Assembly: GCF_040802235.1 (NCBI RefSeq)
Contig: NC_133158.1
Span: 13,728,001 to 13,792,000, forward strand
Length of the DNA stretch: 64,000 nt
Reading direction: 5' to 3'
Source of the DNA: Manis javanica
Lineage: Eukaryota > Chordata > Mammalia > Pholidota > Manidae
Shown here: positions 25,565-37,939 of the stretch, piece by piece
Numbering within the stretch: the first letter of the stretch is position 1
How the letters are laid out: every line of letters starts with the position of its first letter
Notes under the pieces: model-generated
The model's input: the letters and a program-made list of their open reading frames with translations, nothing else
What the model was told of the DNA's origin: nothing
Databases searched by the model: none
Translations under genes and position numbers: made by a program

Positions 25565-25755
25565 AATGGAGCACTACGTGTTCTGCATACATTTTCTCAC
25601 AAGCACCCTCTGAGGTAGCTATTATTCTCATTTCTATGGGGAAGCTGAAGTCTGGGACTGTTAACATGCCCATGGTTACTCGGTGAGCAAGTGGCAGCCC
25701 CTGGATTTGAACCCAACCACTCTGACTACAACCCTTTTAACACCAAGCCCCACTG
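25565..25755 (-). repeat. MIR, reverse orientation
   Basis: 'cattttctcacaagcaccct', 'tgaggtagctattattctca' and 'gcccctggatttgaaccc'. Confidence 0.75.
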
Positions 25756-26194
25756 CCTCCCTGGCCATTCATGGTTTGGGGGCCCAGGTATGATGCCAAG
25801 AAGATCAGAAGACCTCAGAGCCAAGGATCCTTCTTGCCTGCCCGGGACTCCCAGGAAACAGGGAGAGGACTTGTTCTCCCTCTACCCTTTCCTACAACCG
25901 GGACCTAATGACCATCATTAGCATCAATTGGTCAATGGTGACAATGAGGGCATTCAGGCAGCTCCGACCTCCACCAACACATGGTGAGGTCTTGAGGTTT
26001 CCTTCTTACTTGTCTGAACTAATCCAGGCCTCAGCCTTTTAAAAAGTGGCATCTGAATCATGAAGAAAAACGAGGGCTTTTTCTAGACTTGAAAGCTCTC
26101 CAGGAAACTGTGTGCCACAGTCTCTATCTCTCAAGAGATTTTCTTCTCTCCCAAGTGCTTTCAAACAGGGAAAATTCAAACAAGAACAGAAACA

Positions 26195-26405
26195 AACGTT
26201 TACTGAGCACTCAATAAGTGCCAGGCTCTGGACCACCTGGCGTATTTAACTCTCCCCATCTTATTCCTCCATTAGCCCTAGGAAGAAGCTATCATTTCCC
26301 CCATTTTCAGAGGGGGGAAATCCTTCCATAAAGAGGTGAAATATCTCAACCTGAGTCACCAGAAAGTCTGGCTTCTAATCCAGGTCAGACTGAGTCCAAA
26401 ACCTA
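26195..26405 (-). repeat. MIR, reverse orientation
   Basis: 'tgagcactcaataagtgcca', 'catttcccccattttcagag' and 'aggtgaaatatctcaacctg'. Confidence 0.65.
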
Positions 26406-26409
26406 CAAA

Positions 26410-27085
26410 TCTCAAAAACGCATCAGTAAATTGATATTTGTGGATTATTTTATAAGCAGCACTACAGTCCTGTTAATACTTTATACAGCAATAATTTTGA
26501 AACATGGCTTATAATCAGACCATAATCACCTTTTAATTGCACCATCAAGCCACTGTCCATAAAGAGAGCTTTCAATCTTGTCTTCCAAAGAGGTAAAAGA
26601 TTAGCCTTATTGTCGGAAACATAACTGCATCCCATTAAAGGTGCATCCAAATGCCTCACAGGCAATAATGGAGGGGTTGACACCTTAGCCGGGAAAATGT
26701 CGTTCTCTTATGTGACTCATTCTCACAAGGCTGGAGATGGTAACAGAAGAAGTCTATAGACACAGAGCTGACAGCGGCCAGGAGAACCTCTCACAATGCA
26801 TTCGGCAGTGAGAGGTTACAAAGTTCCCTGGCACACTGTGTGGTGCTGCCCTAACCCCTTAACACAAAGACCAACTGGGAAAGGCCAGCAATACTTACTG
26901 TCTTCAAGAATATTTCTACATCATTCAGCTAAGCTCTACTTATCCCTAGTCATAGACTGCAAATGATAAACCCTTATCAAGTTGAATGTGATCCATCACA
27001 AGTGTCCTAGGTTTTCAGAGACTTTCAAACTTCAGAATTTCCGGAGGCAACTGAGCTTAGGAGAGACTTCTAGTTCTAAATTGAC
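26410..27085. promoter_or_regulatory. Candidate conserved non-coding stretch, motif evidence only
   Basis: No repeat is recognised. The part at 26430-26670 is AT-rich and has closely packed homeobox/HOX-like sites (TTTTATAAG, GCAATAATTTT, TTTTAATTGC, CCATAAAG, CATTAAAGG). This resembles developmental enhancers in looks only. Confidence 0.25.
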
Positions 27086-27089
27086 AAGG

Positions 27090-27510
27090 GGCCTTCAACA
27101 AATATTTGAGCAACTACTATACACCAGGCATTGTTCTCAGTACTGGGGATACAGTGGCAAGTAGATCAACAATATCCCTGCCCCTGAGCTTATGTTCTAG
27201 AAGAAGAGACAAAATAAGGAACTTGCTTATTTTTTAAACGATCTCCCTACTATGGAGTAAAATAAAGCAATGAAGGGAAATAGGGGACAAGTGGCAGTGG
27301 AGTTATGGTTGTAAATAATGTGGTCAGGGGCGATGTCACTGAGAATGTGCCATTTGGGAAAGACCTGAAAATCATGAGGGAGCAAGACTTCTGGATGTCT
27401 AAGTGGGGACCGGCAGGCCATGGATGGGGAGAGAGAAGAAATGGTATGGGCCAGACCAAGGAGGGCTTGTGAGTCATGCAAGGGCTATGAATTTTACTCT
27501 GAGGTAGAGA
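27090..27510 (-). repeat. L2 3' portion, reverse orientation
   Basis: 'caacaaatatttgagcaact', 'ggcattgttctcagtactgg', 'gagcttatgttctagaagaa' and 'caaggagggcttgtgagtca' in L2 reverse order. Confidence 0.8.
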
Positions 27511-27514
27511 CTAT

Positions 27515-28920
27515 ATAAATGACTATAAGTAATGGATTATACCATTCTTCAATTTGTTGGCTATAAAAAGAGATGATTATTATTTACTCATAAAAGACAC
27601 TGTTCAAATTACATGTTTTAATTTTGCTACATGCCTTTAGAAAGGTTGACATCCAGAATACAGTGACCCCTCCACAGGGCATTTTACTATTCAGAGGAAA
27701 AGTTGATGTGATAGGTATGTCTTTGAGGTCCAGGGGGGGTTCAGCTGTGGAAATACCAAAACAAACTCACAAGAAATACTATATCAATGCAGACATCCAT
27801 AGACGTGCAGTATAGCAAAGCTCCTGGATTTACTAGGGATTTTTCAAGGTTATAGATCTTGCATATGAGCTATAAAAACACAGGCAGGAACGCAGTAACC
27901 TACTTTTTTAGGATGTGAATGTCAACCCTTAACGAATTTGACAGCCTTTATTGTCAGTGTATACAAAATCAGTATATCCTGTTACACATATATACAAACT
28001 CAAGGAAGGGACCACTGACATCAGAGACTGGTGTTTTGCATTAAATAACCATCATTATAAAGTAACATCCTTCATGTAAACCCTTGTGGTAAGGAGATGT
28101 CAGAATGTTTTCTCTTATAAACCACTTAATTCCCCTTGGTGGATATCATCAATTCTGCCATCCAAAACTAGCTGGGGAATGAATGCCAATAAATGCAGTG
28201 AGCCAACTGTATGCCATTGCATCATAAGGTCGATTTAATCTATTTTTAAATAACACAGCCATTGGCAAAGGGTGGCCCCTGGAAAACAATGAACAAGTTG
28301 GTTGCCTGTCCTTGCATTATTTTTTGTAAAAGCTGTGGAATGTTCCAGAGTGTAACCTAAAAATATCATTTGGAGAGTGGTCTTTTGGCACCAAGAACAA
28401 AAACAGATTGACTTTTGAAAGTTTAAATTAAAAAAAAAGACATATAAACACAGAGCACAATTTAAGAGCAAAGAGAGGATAAAAATCAGACTGTTTTCTC
28501 TAGCAAAGATCTGATTCGCTGTTGGCTGGAAAAACTGTACACGGGGACAATGCCAAGCAAAAACGGAGGTGAAGTGTCACTCTTAGGGATATTGACAAAT
28601 AGCAGGGCCTACATCAACAGAAAATAGAAAAAACCCTCATCATCCTGCCTGCCGAACATCTGAAATTTCAATTCTTAAACTCCAGTAAAAATCAACAAGC
28701 AGAAATACTGAAATGTAGTTCATTAAGCTTTGTCGGTCATTTATTTATTTATAGCTCAGTATAAATTATTTGACACAGGGAATCAGCTGATTGAAAGATC
28801 TGGTGATGAGAAAATGAACATACTAGAATTCTAAATGAGAAGAAATAACAGATGAATAGGGAGAAAAGGGGGAAAGAAGTAAATGGCCTAGTCTGCATTT
28901 AATCTGAATAAAAAGCAAAA
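27515..28920. other. Mostly unique intronic sequence
   Basis: No gene or confident repeat. Around 28030-28480 there are TEAD-like GGAATGT sites near 28336 and several AT-rich motifs, a possible regulatory stretch. Confidence 0.35.
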
Positions 28921-28924
28921 TGGA

Positions 28925-29135
28925 AAATTCATTCATACACCCAATACATTTTACTGAACACCTATGATTTTCCAGATACTGTTTGGGTGCTGGGAATGAG
29001 TGGGGTGAACACATAAGGGGTGAATAAGCTTCTCGTTTCCATGGGCCTTACATTCTAGTGGGAGAAGAGGTAGAAATTGACAAGGCTATGAAGACACAGA
29101 TTGGGATGAGGGATGACACATGACTCTGGAACTAT
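28925..29135 (-). repeat. L2 3' end, reverse orientation
   Basis: 'gaacacctatgattttccag', 'gtgctgggaatgagtggggt' and 'gccttacattctagtgggag'. Confidence 0.75.
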
Positions 29136-29139
29136 TTTA

Positions 29140-29760
29140 TACAGGGTCAGTGGGGTGCTGGGGCCAGTTCATATGCCTCCGGAGAACCAACTATATGCAT
29201 CTCTTGTAACTCCATTATGCTATAAACCTTCTATCAGAGCCTGTTGTTAAAGTTTAGCAGCATTCCACTGGATGAGGAGCTCCATGAAGAGACACTAGGA
29301 GAGAGGTCAATCTTGTTGACCATCTTGGGGGACAAAAACAGCAAGCCCAGAGACCCTGAAGAAGAATTCACCAGAAAACCAAGAAAGACGAGGCACTGTG
29401 CTTTAAAATGAGAGCAGAATTAGTTTGTTACAGAGCTGTTATAATATAGACCCATTAGTCAAAATAAACACACAGCATCAAAACAAAATCCAAAAAGGCA
29501 GAAAGAACTATATCCAGTTGTATGTGGTTGTAATTCCCCCATTATGGTGAGGCGAAGGCTCTGGTGGTGGTGGTGTGGTTTTTCAACTGTGTCCTATTTA
29601 TGTCTCCATTCTGTCTAAAGAAACATGAGGAGGGAGAGTGTCAGTTCCTGGGTAATTTTCAAAACCACAAAACTCACCTACAAAAATGTGAAAGCATGAC
29701 CTATGATATTACCTGTTTGGGAAACCACAATCACACCATTTCAAACTTCTGGAGTCTGGG
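29140..29760. other. Intronic sequence, nothing recognised
   Basis: Contains a (TGG)n-like patch near 29560-29575. A 171-codon open frame covering 29564-30079 runs through transposon remnants and has no family resemblance. Confidence 0.5.
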
Positions 29761-29764
29761 TTAT

Positions 29765-29905
29765 TCATGGAATCCAGCATTTTACAAATGCAAAGGACCT
29801 GGAGAGGTGCACCCACTTATTTCTGGCATGAAGAAAATTAGGCCCAAAGAGGGTGCCTTGGTGGAGATGACAGCTGGCAGCCTTGTTCTGGAACCCAGGT
29901 CACCT
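29765..29905 (-). repeat. Diverged MIR, reverse orientation
   Basis: 'catgaagaaaattaggccca' and 'ttgttctggaacccaggtca' fit a reverse MIR core. Confidence 0.45.
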
Positions 29906-29950
29906 GCATCACTTGATGCCATATCCTCAAAATCAAACAATAACCTAGGG

Positions 29951-30121
29951 CAGTGGTTCTCAGAATTGTGCCTATACCAGAGTCGCTTGTTAAAAACACC
30001 CCACAGGCCTCACTCTCCTGAGCAAACTCCCAAAGGAATCAGTAGGAATGGGGTAAGGCCCAGGAATTTGTATGTCTAACCAGTTCCCAGGTGACACTAA
30101 CACCTACTTTGAGACTCACTG
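29951..30121 (+). mobile_element. MER5A (hAT-Charlie)
   Basis: 'cagtggttctcagaattg' start, 'tgttaaaaacaccccacagg', 'ggcccaggaatttgtatgtc', 'cccaggtgacactaacacc' and 'tttgagactcactg' end. Nearly full length. Confidence 0.85.
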
Positions 30122-30124
30122 GCC

Positions 30125-30345
30125 CAGGATTTAGGAAGCATGGGTTTGGGAATCCAACGCGGCTCAGTTCCAGCTCTACTTCTGCCACTTGTATGACTCT
30201 TGGAAAAGCCACCCAAGCTCTCTGGACCTCAGTTTCTGATATCTGAGTCCAGTTCTGAGGAATAAAGGACAAAATGCCCATAAAGCACTGGCTTAGCCAA
30301 GTGTTTGACACCTTCTGAAGTGCTTACTAAATACTAGCTCTAGCT
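30125..30345 (+). repeat. MIR
   Basis: 'cagctctacttctgccactt', 'aagctctctggacctcagtt' and 'cccataaagcactggctta'. Confidence 0.7.
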
Positions 30346-30434
30346 ACATCCTATAGCATAATTGCCTTAATGACTTCTTTTCTTTTTCCACATATACTAA
30401 AAAAGTTAAAATTCAAAAGACAGTCAAGATTAAA

Positions 30435-30905
30435 GATTGGCAAAAATGTGGAGCACCTGGAACATGGATAGCAGCTTTATTCATAACAGCTGAAAGTGAC
30501 AAATAGTCTAAATGTCCATTGAGGAGCAATTATAAAAACAAACTGGTATATGTACACAATGGAATACTACTCAATGATAAAAAAGAACAGTGATATTGCC
30601 ATATGAAAGCTCCAAAATACTTTGTTGAGTGAAAAAAGCCATACACTGCATTATTTCATTTGCATGAATTTCAATAACACAGAACTCATCTATGGTGAAA
30701 GAAATGAAACAGCCTTTGCCTGTGGAGGAGGTGGGGGAAGTGGGGGGGTTGAATGGAAAGGGAAATGAGGGAAATTTTGGGGGAGATGGAAATAGTCTTT
30801 ATCTTGATTTGGGTGAAGATATCATAAGAACGTATATTTGTCAAAACTCATCAAACTATATACTTAAGATCTGCGCACTCTATTATTGGTAAATATACAC
30901 TTAAA
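30435..30905 (+). mobile_element. Old L1/HAL1-type 3' end
   Basis: 'tagcagctttattcataaca', 'tacacaatggaatactactc' and 'tttgttgagtgaaaaaagcc', then a G-rich 3' UTR and 'actatatacttaagatctgc'. Not coding. Confidence 0.75.
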
Positions 30906-31062
30906 AAGTATGTGTGTATATATTTGCTTTATTATATGTTCAAAATAACATTTTATATAACATATGTACATATACAGCATGTGTGCATGTATATATCTAT
31001 AAAACATTTATGCATATGTGCATATATAAAAATGTGCATATATACACACACACATATATATG
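30906..31062. repeat. AT/TG-rich low-complexity stretch
   Basis: Alternating TATG, TATATA and ACACAC blocks follow the L1 3' end directly and may have grown from its tail. Confidence 0.7.
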
Positions 31063-31064
31063 CC

Positions 31065-32450
31065 CAGGCTTTGTGACAAAAGACTTTCTTCTCCATTTAC
31101 AATGAACCAACTCCAACCTGGTAGACCCACTGAGCTTGATTATTTCACAATCCAGTCCTACTTCATAGAATACCATTTGCTATGTACTATTTTGGTCTGT
31201 TCATCTTTCCAGAGCTGCTATGAAATAGAAACAGCAAAATTTTCTCCCACAAGAAGACCGTGACATTTCCATACAGACGGCACCCAGAGTGACTGTCTCC
31301 CTGGGAGTGGCTAGGCTCAAGGTAGAGACAACACAGAAGTACCATTTACCTTTACTATGTACCAAGTATGAGCCTAATATGATTAAGACACAGTAAGGAA
31401 GACACAGTAAGAGAAATCCTGGCATATAATTTAAATCATATTCTCTATATGAAAGTGTGAGCAGAAGACTAGTGAAATGCTCTAATGACATCTTTGTGTA
31501 ATGAAGACACTGGAAGAACGAAGTGTGCCTGTGTAATTATTACATGAAATAGGAGCTTTCACACTGTAGTGGGTTCCAGACCATTCGAGCATCTTTATTG
31601 TATCCCATTACAAGTATACTTACCCACACACACACGCTATGAACATTCCTCTGCAGTATACAAAGTGGTTCTGGATGAAAGGAAACAACCTGGAGACACT
31701 ATAGTTTCAACCCAGACATGTCTGATTCCAAACATACTTGATTATCTGACCAACACTTCCTAAGTTCCGTGATGAGGCAGCCCTGGCTCCAGGTTTCCCA
31801 GATCTTTGATAACCTTGGATGGAGGAGGTTCAGCCACACACACACTACCTTGCACACTGAAAACAAGCCCCCATACAGGATGCATTAGCACCAGTAGGAC
31901 CCCCACACTACATGGGTAGGAACCCCTGCCTGGCCTTCCTCCAGCCCTTTCTCCAAAATCCCCTTAACTGAGAGACTCTGTGCTGCACCCCATCAGATGC
32001 TTTGACACAGTATTTTCTCTACAGTTCTATCAAGTCCTAATAATCCAGATACTGGCATTCAATTCAGAATCCAGGTTCTTGATACTAACAGCTACTCTTA
32101 GAAATAAATAACTACTCAATTTCAATTACATATCAAAAATAGTTCACTATTACTGAGCACTTACTAGTCATAATGGTAATAATCTCCCTTTGGTGAGAAG
32201 GAAGAGGAACCCAACTCTTGCTCATAGTAGTGAAAAACTACAAGGGACACATTTAGGAGGAAGGATTTGTTCATACTGGCAGAACACTGGGGGCTTCTTG
32301 GAAGACGCACCCAAGTGGAAGATGAGGACATAAATGGAAGGAGCTTTCCAAAGCTGTTATCCCCCCAGTTCCCAAAGCTAGCAGAAGGCCCCATTGCACC
32401 CTTTGCCCCGCTCCTCTGTCTCATCTGGAACAGGCCTGTTTCCCAGAAGG
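31065..32450. other. Intronic sequence, nothing certain
   Basis: No gene seen. Possible very old repeat pieces lie at 31190-31265 ('ttccagagctgctatgaaa') and 32140-32185. Confidence 0.45.
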
Positions 32451-32452
32451 GA

Positions 32453-32513
32453 CCAGCTCAGCCCAGCTCAGCCCAGCTCAGCCCAGCTCAGCCCAGCCGG
32501 GCCCAGCCCAGCC
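32453..32513 (-). repeat. 10-bp tandem repeat of GAGCT/GGGCT type
   Basis: Three perfect units (GCCCAGCTCA on the plus strand) at 32461-32490, with partial or degenerate units on both sides. The strand sense to MAGI1 reads alternating GAGCT and GGGCT, the pentamers of immunoglobulin switch regions, with four AGCT sites. It lies about 1.3 kb into MAGI1 intron 1. Confidence 0.9.
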
Positions 32514-32899
32514 CTCCTTTCCTTTAACACATTCATCCAGCTGCTGCCTGCCCTTCCAGCCAGCAGGCACATATGGGTACTTTTCACCACGCTCAACTTT
32601 GCTAGCTCCTCTGGTGCTTTCGTGGGGGAGAACCTGCATCCTGGGGCTCGGTCCATAGGGGATCCAAGGAGAAGCAGCAGCCCTTCTCTGATGGACTGAT
32701 AAAGGGACACCCCTTGCCTGCAACAGACAGATGTACGGCCCTTCGCACTACCAGCAACCATGAAACAGGTCATCACTTCTCTGCTCACTACCCAGAGAGG
32801 AACCTGCTCCCAGTCCCTCCTCCCAAGTCAGCCCCTCCAGTCCCGGAGGGTCATTCCCCTGCCTCTTCCTCCTCAATGCTTAAAACTCTGCAGCAAGGG

Positions 32900-33092
32900 T
32901 GCGAACACTCACTTTTGGTACGTGTGACCTTGGGCAGGTAACTCAATCAATATCAGTCCCAGGCTCCGTATCTGTAATATGGGGTTTATAACAACAACTC
33001 ATTCTTAGAATTCTTATGAATCAGAATAAGATAGGGCAAGGGACGCATTTTACATAGAGTCTGGCACAAAGCACGCTCACAGTGAATAGTAT
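32900..33092 (+). repeat. MIR
   Basis: 'cgtgtgaccttgggcaggta', 'ccgtatctgtaatatggggt' and 'catagagtctggcacaaagc'. Confidence 0.75.
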
Positions 33093-33303
33093 CGTTATCA
33101 TCATCAACAATGAGGATGGTGGTGGCGGCCTCAAACTTGGGCTTGATTCCAGCAGAGAGAAATGTCCTTCCTCACCGCCCTCCCCCCGGCCCTACCTCCA
33201 TCCACCACGCCTGGGGCCGGGCCACACGGGGGAGACACAGGCGTCACCCAGCTGTGAGGTGAACGTAGGATGTTAGGGTGGTTTAGGAGCCACAGGGCGG
33301 TCA

Positions 33304-34110
<807 letters not shown>

Positions 34111-34430
34111 TTACGCTCCTCTCCCCACCACAGAAAAATGATAATAAAGTGAGAGACAGGTGCCCCCACAGCACAAGCCCCCAAGCCTCCTCTGGTTCAT
34201 GGGGGGCACATCGCCCCCCCAGATAACGCAAAGGGAGAGAGAAACTTGGCAGCCTCGATCCTCTGCACACTCGCGCACTCAAGTCATCATAACACAAACT
34301 TTCTGGGCTTCCCCGCGAGCCGTGCACAGGCGCCCGCGAGCTTTGTTTGCATTCCGGTGCTCCTCAGCCCACGTTCCAGCGCTCCACCGTGCTCCGGGCC
34401 AGAGTCCACTGTGCGCCGTTTGGGCTATTT

Positions 34431-34465
34431 TCTTTTTTTTTTTCCTCCCTTCCTTCCTTTCTTGC
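34431..34465. repeat. Polypyrimidine tract in the presumed MAGI1 5' UTR or proximal promoter
   Basis: This is a run of T followed by CCTT-type repeats on the plus strand. Read in the direction of MAGI1 it is a purine-rich A/G tract. It lies inside the CpG island and contrasts with the GC-rich surroundings. Confidence 0.7.
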
Positions 34466-34719
34466 CTCAGAAATGCGGTGTCTCCTCTTTGCCTCCCGCC
34501 TGGCTCGCCTCTCCTCGCTGGCGGGTTGTTCCTGAGGGCGAGGGAAGCCCTCGCAGCCAGTTGCTGGGAGCCCTGGAGACGCGGTTGCGGAGCGGGGGCT
34601 GGGGGGACAGGAGGGAAGTGCCTGCGGCCCCTTTAAGCAGATACAAAGGCTCGGCTTGTTTTGTTAGAGTTCATTCTATTCCGCGCCGCGGAGCTCAGCG
34701 GCCGGCGAAAGGAGACGCG

Positions 34720-34731
34720 CGCGCATGCGCC
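34720..34731. promoter_or_regulatory. NRF1-like palindromic site
   Basis: The 12-mer CGCGCATGCGCC carries the perfect GCGCATGCGC core of the NRF1 consensus. NRF1 sites usually lie within about 100 bp of CpG-island transcription starts. This one is about 620 bp upstream of the MAGI1 ATG, which hints at a start site near 34.6-34.8 kb. That placement is inference. Confidence 0.6.
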
Positions 34732-35269
34732 CAGCGCCCGCCAGCCGGCCGGCCCGCCCCACCTCGCCTTCCCGAAGGGAGAGATTCCAAAGTGCTTCCC
34801 GTTGGGTCCTAAAACCGATTCGCTACAATAAGGCAACCTACCGGTCTTCAACTGCCTCTTATTCTTTCTTTTCTTTAAGTGCCCTCGGCTCAGCACTTCC
34901 CTTTGAGGGTAGGGGGTTGCCCACGTGTTTTACTCCACTGTGTGCAACTTTTGAAACAGGGGCAGTCTGGCTTTGCCATTTTAAACCATTTCAAACAGGT
35001 GGGGGTTGGGGAGGCTCACACACTCACCCTGATGCTCACACTCACGCACACACGCACGCACTCACGCCGGCCTAAGCTTCCTAACCGCCCTCGGCCAGTG
35101 GCTGGCGACGCTGTCGGTCACCCAGCCCGGCAAGTCCGCCCTCACCTGCACCTCCCGCCGCACTTCCCTCTATCCCAGAGCGGGACCTGAGTCGAGAGCC
35201 TGCTCCCCGCCTGCACTGCGCCAGCGGGTTCGGGTCCTGCAGCGGGTTCTGCCAGTGTCTCCGCCACCT

Positions 35270-35299
35270 GGGGAGGTGGGGGGGGCAGTGGGTGCTGGG
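35270..35299 (+). other. G-quadruplex-type motif upstream of MAGI1
   Basis: G-tracts in the order GGGG, a run of eight G, GGG and GGG are separated by loops of four bases (AGGT, CAGT, TGCT). This satisfies the usual G3+N1-7 rule. It lies in the CpG island about 1.17 kb upstream of the MAGI1 ATG, on the strand opposite to the gene. Confidence 0.55.
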
Positions 35300-35830
35300 A
35301 GTCCCTTGGGACTGTCTCCCCCGAATCTGAGATTCCTGCGAACTTCACATGCTCCCACATATACATATACCTGCACCTTAAACTTTGGGGAAATTTTTTA
35401 AGTCGCGAGAAAAACTATAGGCGAGGGACAGAAGCCAAAGGCTAGAGGGGGTTCGGTCTTCTAGCTTAAAAGGGGGCTAGCTTTTAACTGCCCCTTCAGC
35501 AAAAAAACTTCTGGAGCCAGTCATCTGTCCAGGACTCGAGTTCCTGGGGGAGACGGGAAACCTTCGGTCCCGCCCCGGGGCGAAGAGAGAAGTTAGTTTA
35601 CCCCCGAGACTGGGATCTGCACCCGAGTTCTGGCGCCCGCGGGGGCGTGGGAGCGGTAGCCACCTCTCGGAATTTGCAGTCCGCGGGTCGGTGCCACCCC
35701 CTGGCGCCGCCCCGGGGCGGTAGTAGAGCGAGAGCGTCTGTCCGGCTAGGTTTCGGAGCCCGCTCGGGGGATGCCAACAGAAGGAATACCTTGTGCCCGG
35801 GAAGGCTGTCCTCCCCTGAACACTCCCCAG

Positions 35831-36000
35831 ATCGGCCCAGGGAGCACTATTCTCAGCAATTTTTTTCCTCAGCGATTTATAACTTGTTTGTTCATCTTTA
35901 GTCGTAGGAGACATTCCGAGTGCTAAATAAGGGAGGTAAATGGAGAGGACTCAGAGAGGGTAGGACGCCCCAGACGTCTGAGCTGAGAGCTGGCCTCTGG
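35831..36000. other. Edge of CpG island, upstream of MAGI1
   Basis: CpG density falls to background here. No gene is seen. Confidence 0.4.
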
Positions 36001-36004
36001 GATT

Positions 36005-36140
36005 TGTATACCCACTGCTGCAAACATTCTGCGGCCTTGAGCAAGCTCTGTGACCCCTCCGGGCCTTCACTTCTCCCCTGTTAAGTGAGTATAACAATGC
36101 TTCGCAAGGTTCTTGGGAGTTTTACACGGGGAACACTTGT
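36005..36140 (+). repeat. MIR
   Basis: 'gccttgagcaagctctgtga', 'cttctcccctgttaagtgag' and 'gcaaggttcttgggagtt'. Confidence 0.55.
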
Positions 36141-36144
36141 AAAT

Positions 36145-36700
36145 TAGAATTTACAAAGTAGCATAAATAGAAACATATTACTAGTAGCAGTATTTGGAAA
36201 TAGAATTAGGAAATCATTTTGGAGTGTCAAGTTTGATGATAATATCTCTCCCTTCAGAAAGCTTAAAACATGTAGGCATACATTTAAATATATTTTTAAA
36301 GCACTGTTTGTAGGGTGCTATTCTAGGATGATAAAAATAGAAGCATGTTGATCCTTCTCTGTTGGGATATCCAGAACTGGAAATTGCATTGCTTTGTACT
36401 ATCTGTGAAAGAATGAAGTGGCCAATTTTCCTTGATTCTTGGTGAGGGAAACTTCATCTCCAGCCCCTACTCTCAGAAGTCATTGGTTTGTCTTACACTT
36501 GACTAGATTAAAATGAGTGGAAGCTTCACAGAATTCATTCCAGAGCCCAGACACATATCCAGCCAGTTAGAATATCAGGGATGGGCTCTGCAATCTGGAC
36601 AGTTAAGGTTCCTCTTACATGGTACTGGTACACAATGTCCAGGACCACGTCTTGGTTCCTGAGCATTCCTTATGTCACAGACCCTTCTGCAAAATAAACC
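36145..36700. other. Intergenic sequence, nothing recognised
   Basis: AT-rich unique sequence with no coding signal. Confidence 0.45.
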
Positions 36701-36704
36701 TGTG

Positions 36705-36833
36705 GTCAACCTCTCCCTCTAGAGTGCCAGCCCCAGCAGGGCAGGGAACTTTGGCAGTTTGGTTTATTGATGTTCCCAGTTCCTAGACTGATGCCTTGTA
36801 CCTAGTGAGTGCTCAAGTATTTGTTGAATGGAT
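36705..36833 (+). repeat. L2 3' end
   Basis: 'gccccagcagggcagggaac', 'ttgatgttcccagttcctag' and 'gctcaagtatttgttgaatg'. Confidence 0.7.
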
Positions 36834-36839
36834 CTTCCA

Positions 36840-37745
36840 CCAAAATGCCCGTTTTTGCATGTCACCTTAGAGTCAGAGATTCCCCTAAAAATCACTTGTA
36901 AACTTGGCCTTGTGTGTTTCTCCACACAGTCTGATCACTTGCCAAGAACCGCCCCCCCCCACCTGCCTAGAATCAGGGGTCCCCAGCCTCCCAATCTGAT
37001 TCCCACTCCCGTCAGAAGGAGTCAAAGGATGGGTGAGATCAAATGTTTTGTAGTTTCTCCCACTTCAGCAGTACCGTCTGCTGACTCTAGGACTCCAGGT
37101 ATCCCCTGCTGAAAGGGCAAAAAAAAAAAAAGATTTAACAAACTTCCAATTTTAGATGTGGAATAACCCCAGGAAAAGAAGAGATACCTGAAGAGGGCAG
37201 GATGGAGAGAGGTATAGAGACCCGTATTATAATCCCAGAAACAAAAAAGTAGTCATTTGAACCTGCAAAGCAGCTAAAACTGCCAATTTTCAGGCACTAA
37301 ACTTACAATATTCTCAAGGTCTTTGCTCCTCCTCCGACCCTTTTTGTCTAGTCTGTTTTGCCTGGTCCAGGTCTTGTATCCCAGAATGGAAGAGGAATTC
37401 AGGACAGAAATAATATCTACCCTACCCAACCTTTGAATACTCAGCACGTAAACCGCATGGGTTTGCACGATACATATTTACTGAATGATTCTTTGAATGC
37501 ATGGATGAAATGTGACATTAAACTTATAATATGTGACCTTTGCCATAAAGCCTTTAGATTTGGTGACTAGAACCAAAGACTGTATAGCCTGTTACCTAGA
37601 AAGAGCTGACAGTTATGTCATCTTCAAATAGATTTTTCATGAATATATGTAAAATGGGACCTCAGTGTTCTGACTTTTCTTACTTAGGCTATGACTAGCA
37701 ATGCATTCCAGTGGGAAAAACAATGCCATAAAGTGCATAACTTTG
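36840..37745. other. Intergenic sequence
   Basis: No gene seen. A C-run lies near 36950-36961 and an A-run near 37119-37131. A possible L2 tail lies near 37400-37500. Confidence 0.45.
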
Positions 37746-37749
37746 AGGC

Positions 37750-37935
37750 TTGCTGTGTGTGCCAGGACAGTTGCATGCGTTATTTTATTTAATCATCACT
37801 ACAACCATGTGAGGTAGGTATGCCCTTGATTTTACAATGGAGGAAAGTGGAGCTAGGAAAGAAGAAACTTGCTCAGGGGCTTAGAAGTTATAAAGGGAGG
37901 GTGTGAACCCAGAGATACCACCAAGGCCCATACTC
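37750..37935 (-). repeat. MIR, reverse orientation
   Basis: 'gcgttattttatttaatcat', 'caaccatgtgaggtaggtat' and 'cttgctcaggggcttagaa'. Confidence 0.7.
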
Positions 37936-37939
37936 AGAA

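Noticed and set aside
29564..30079. 171-codon plus-strand open frame
   Set aside because: It runs through a MIR-like piece and a MER5A element, has no family resemblance and no splice-bounded structure.
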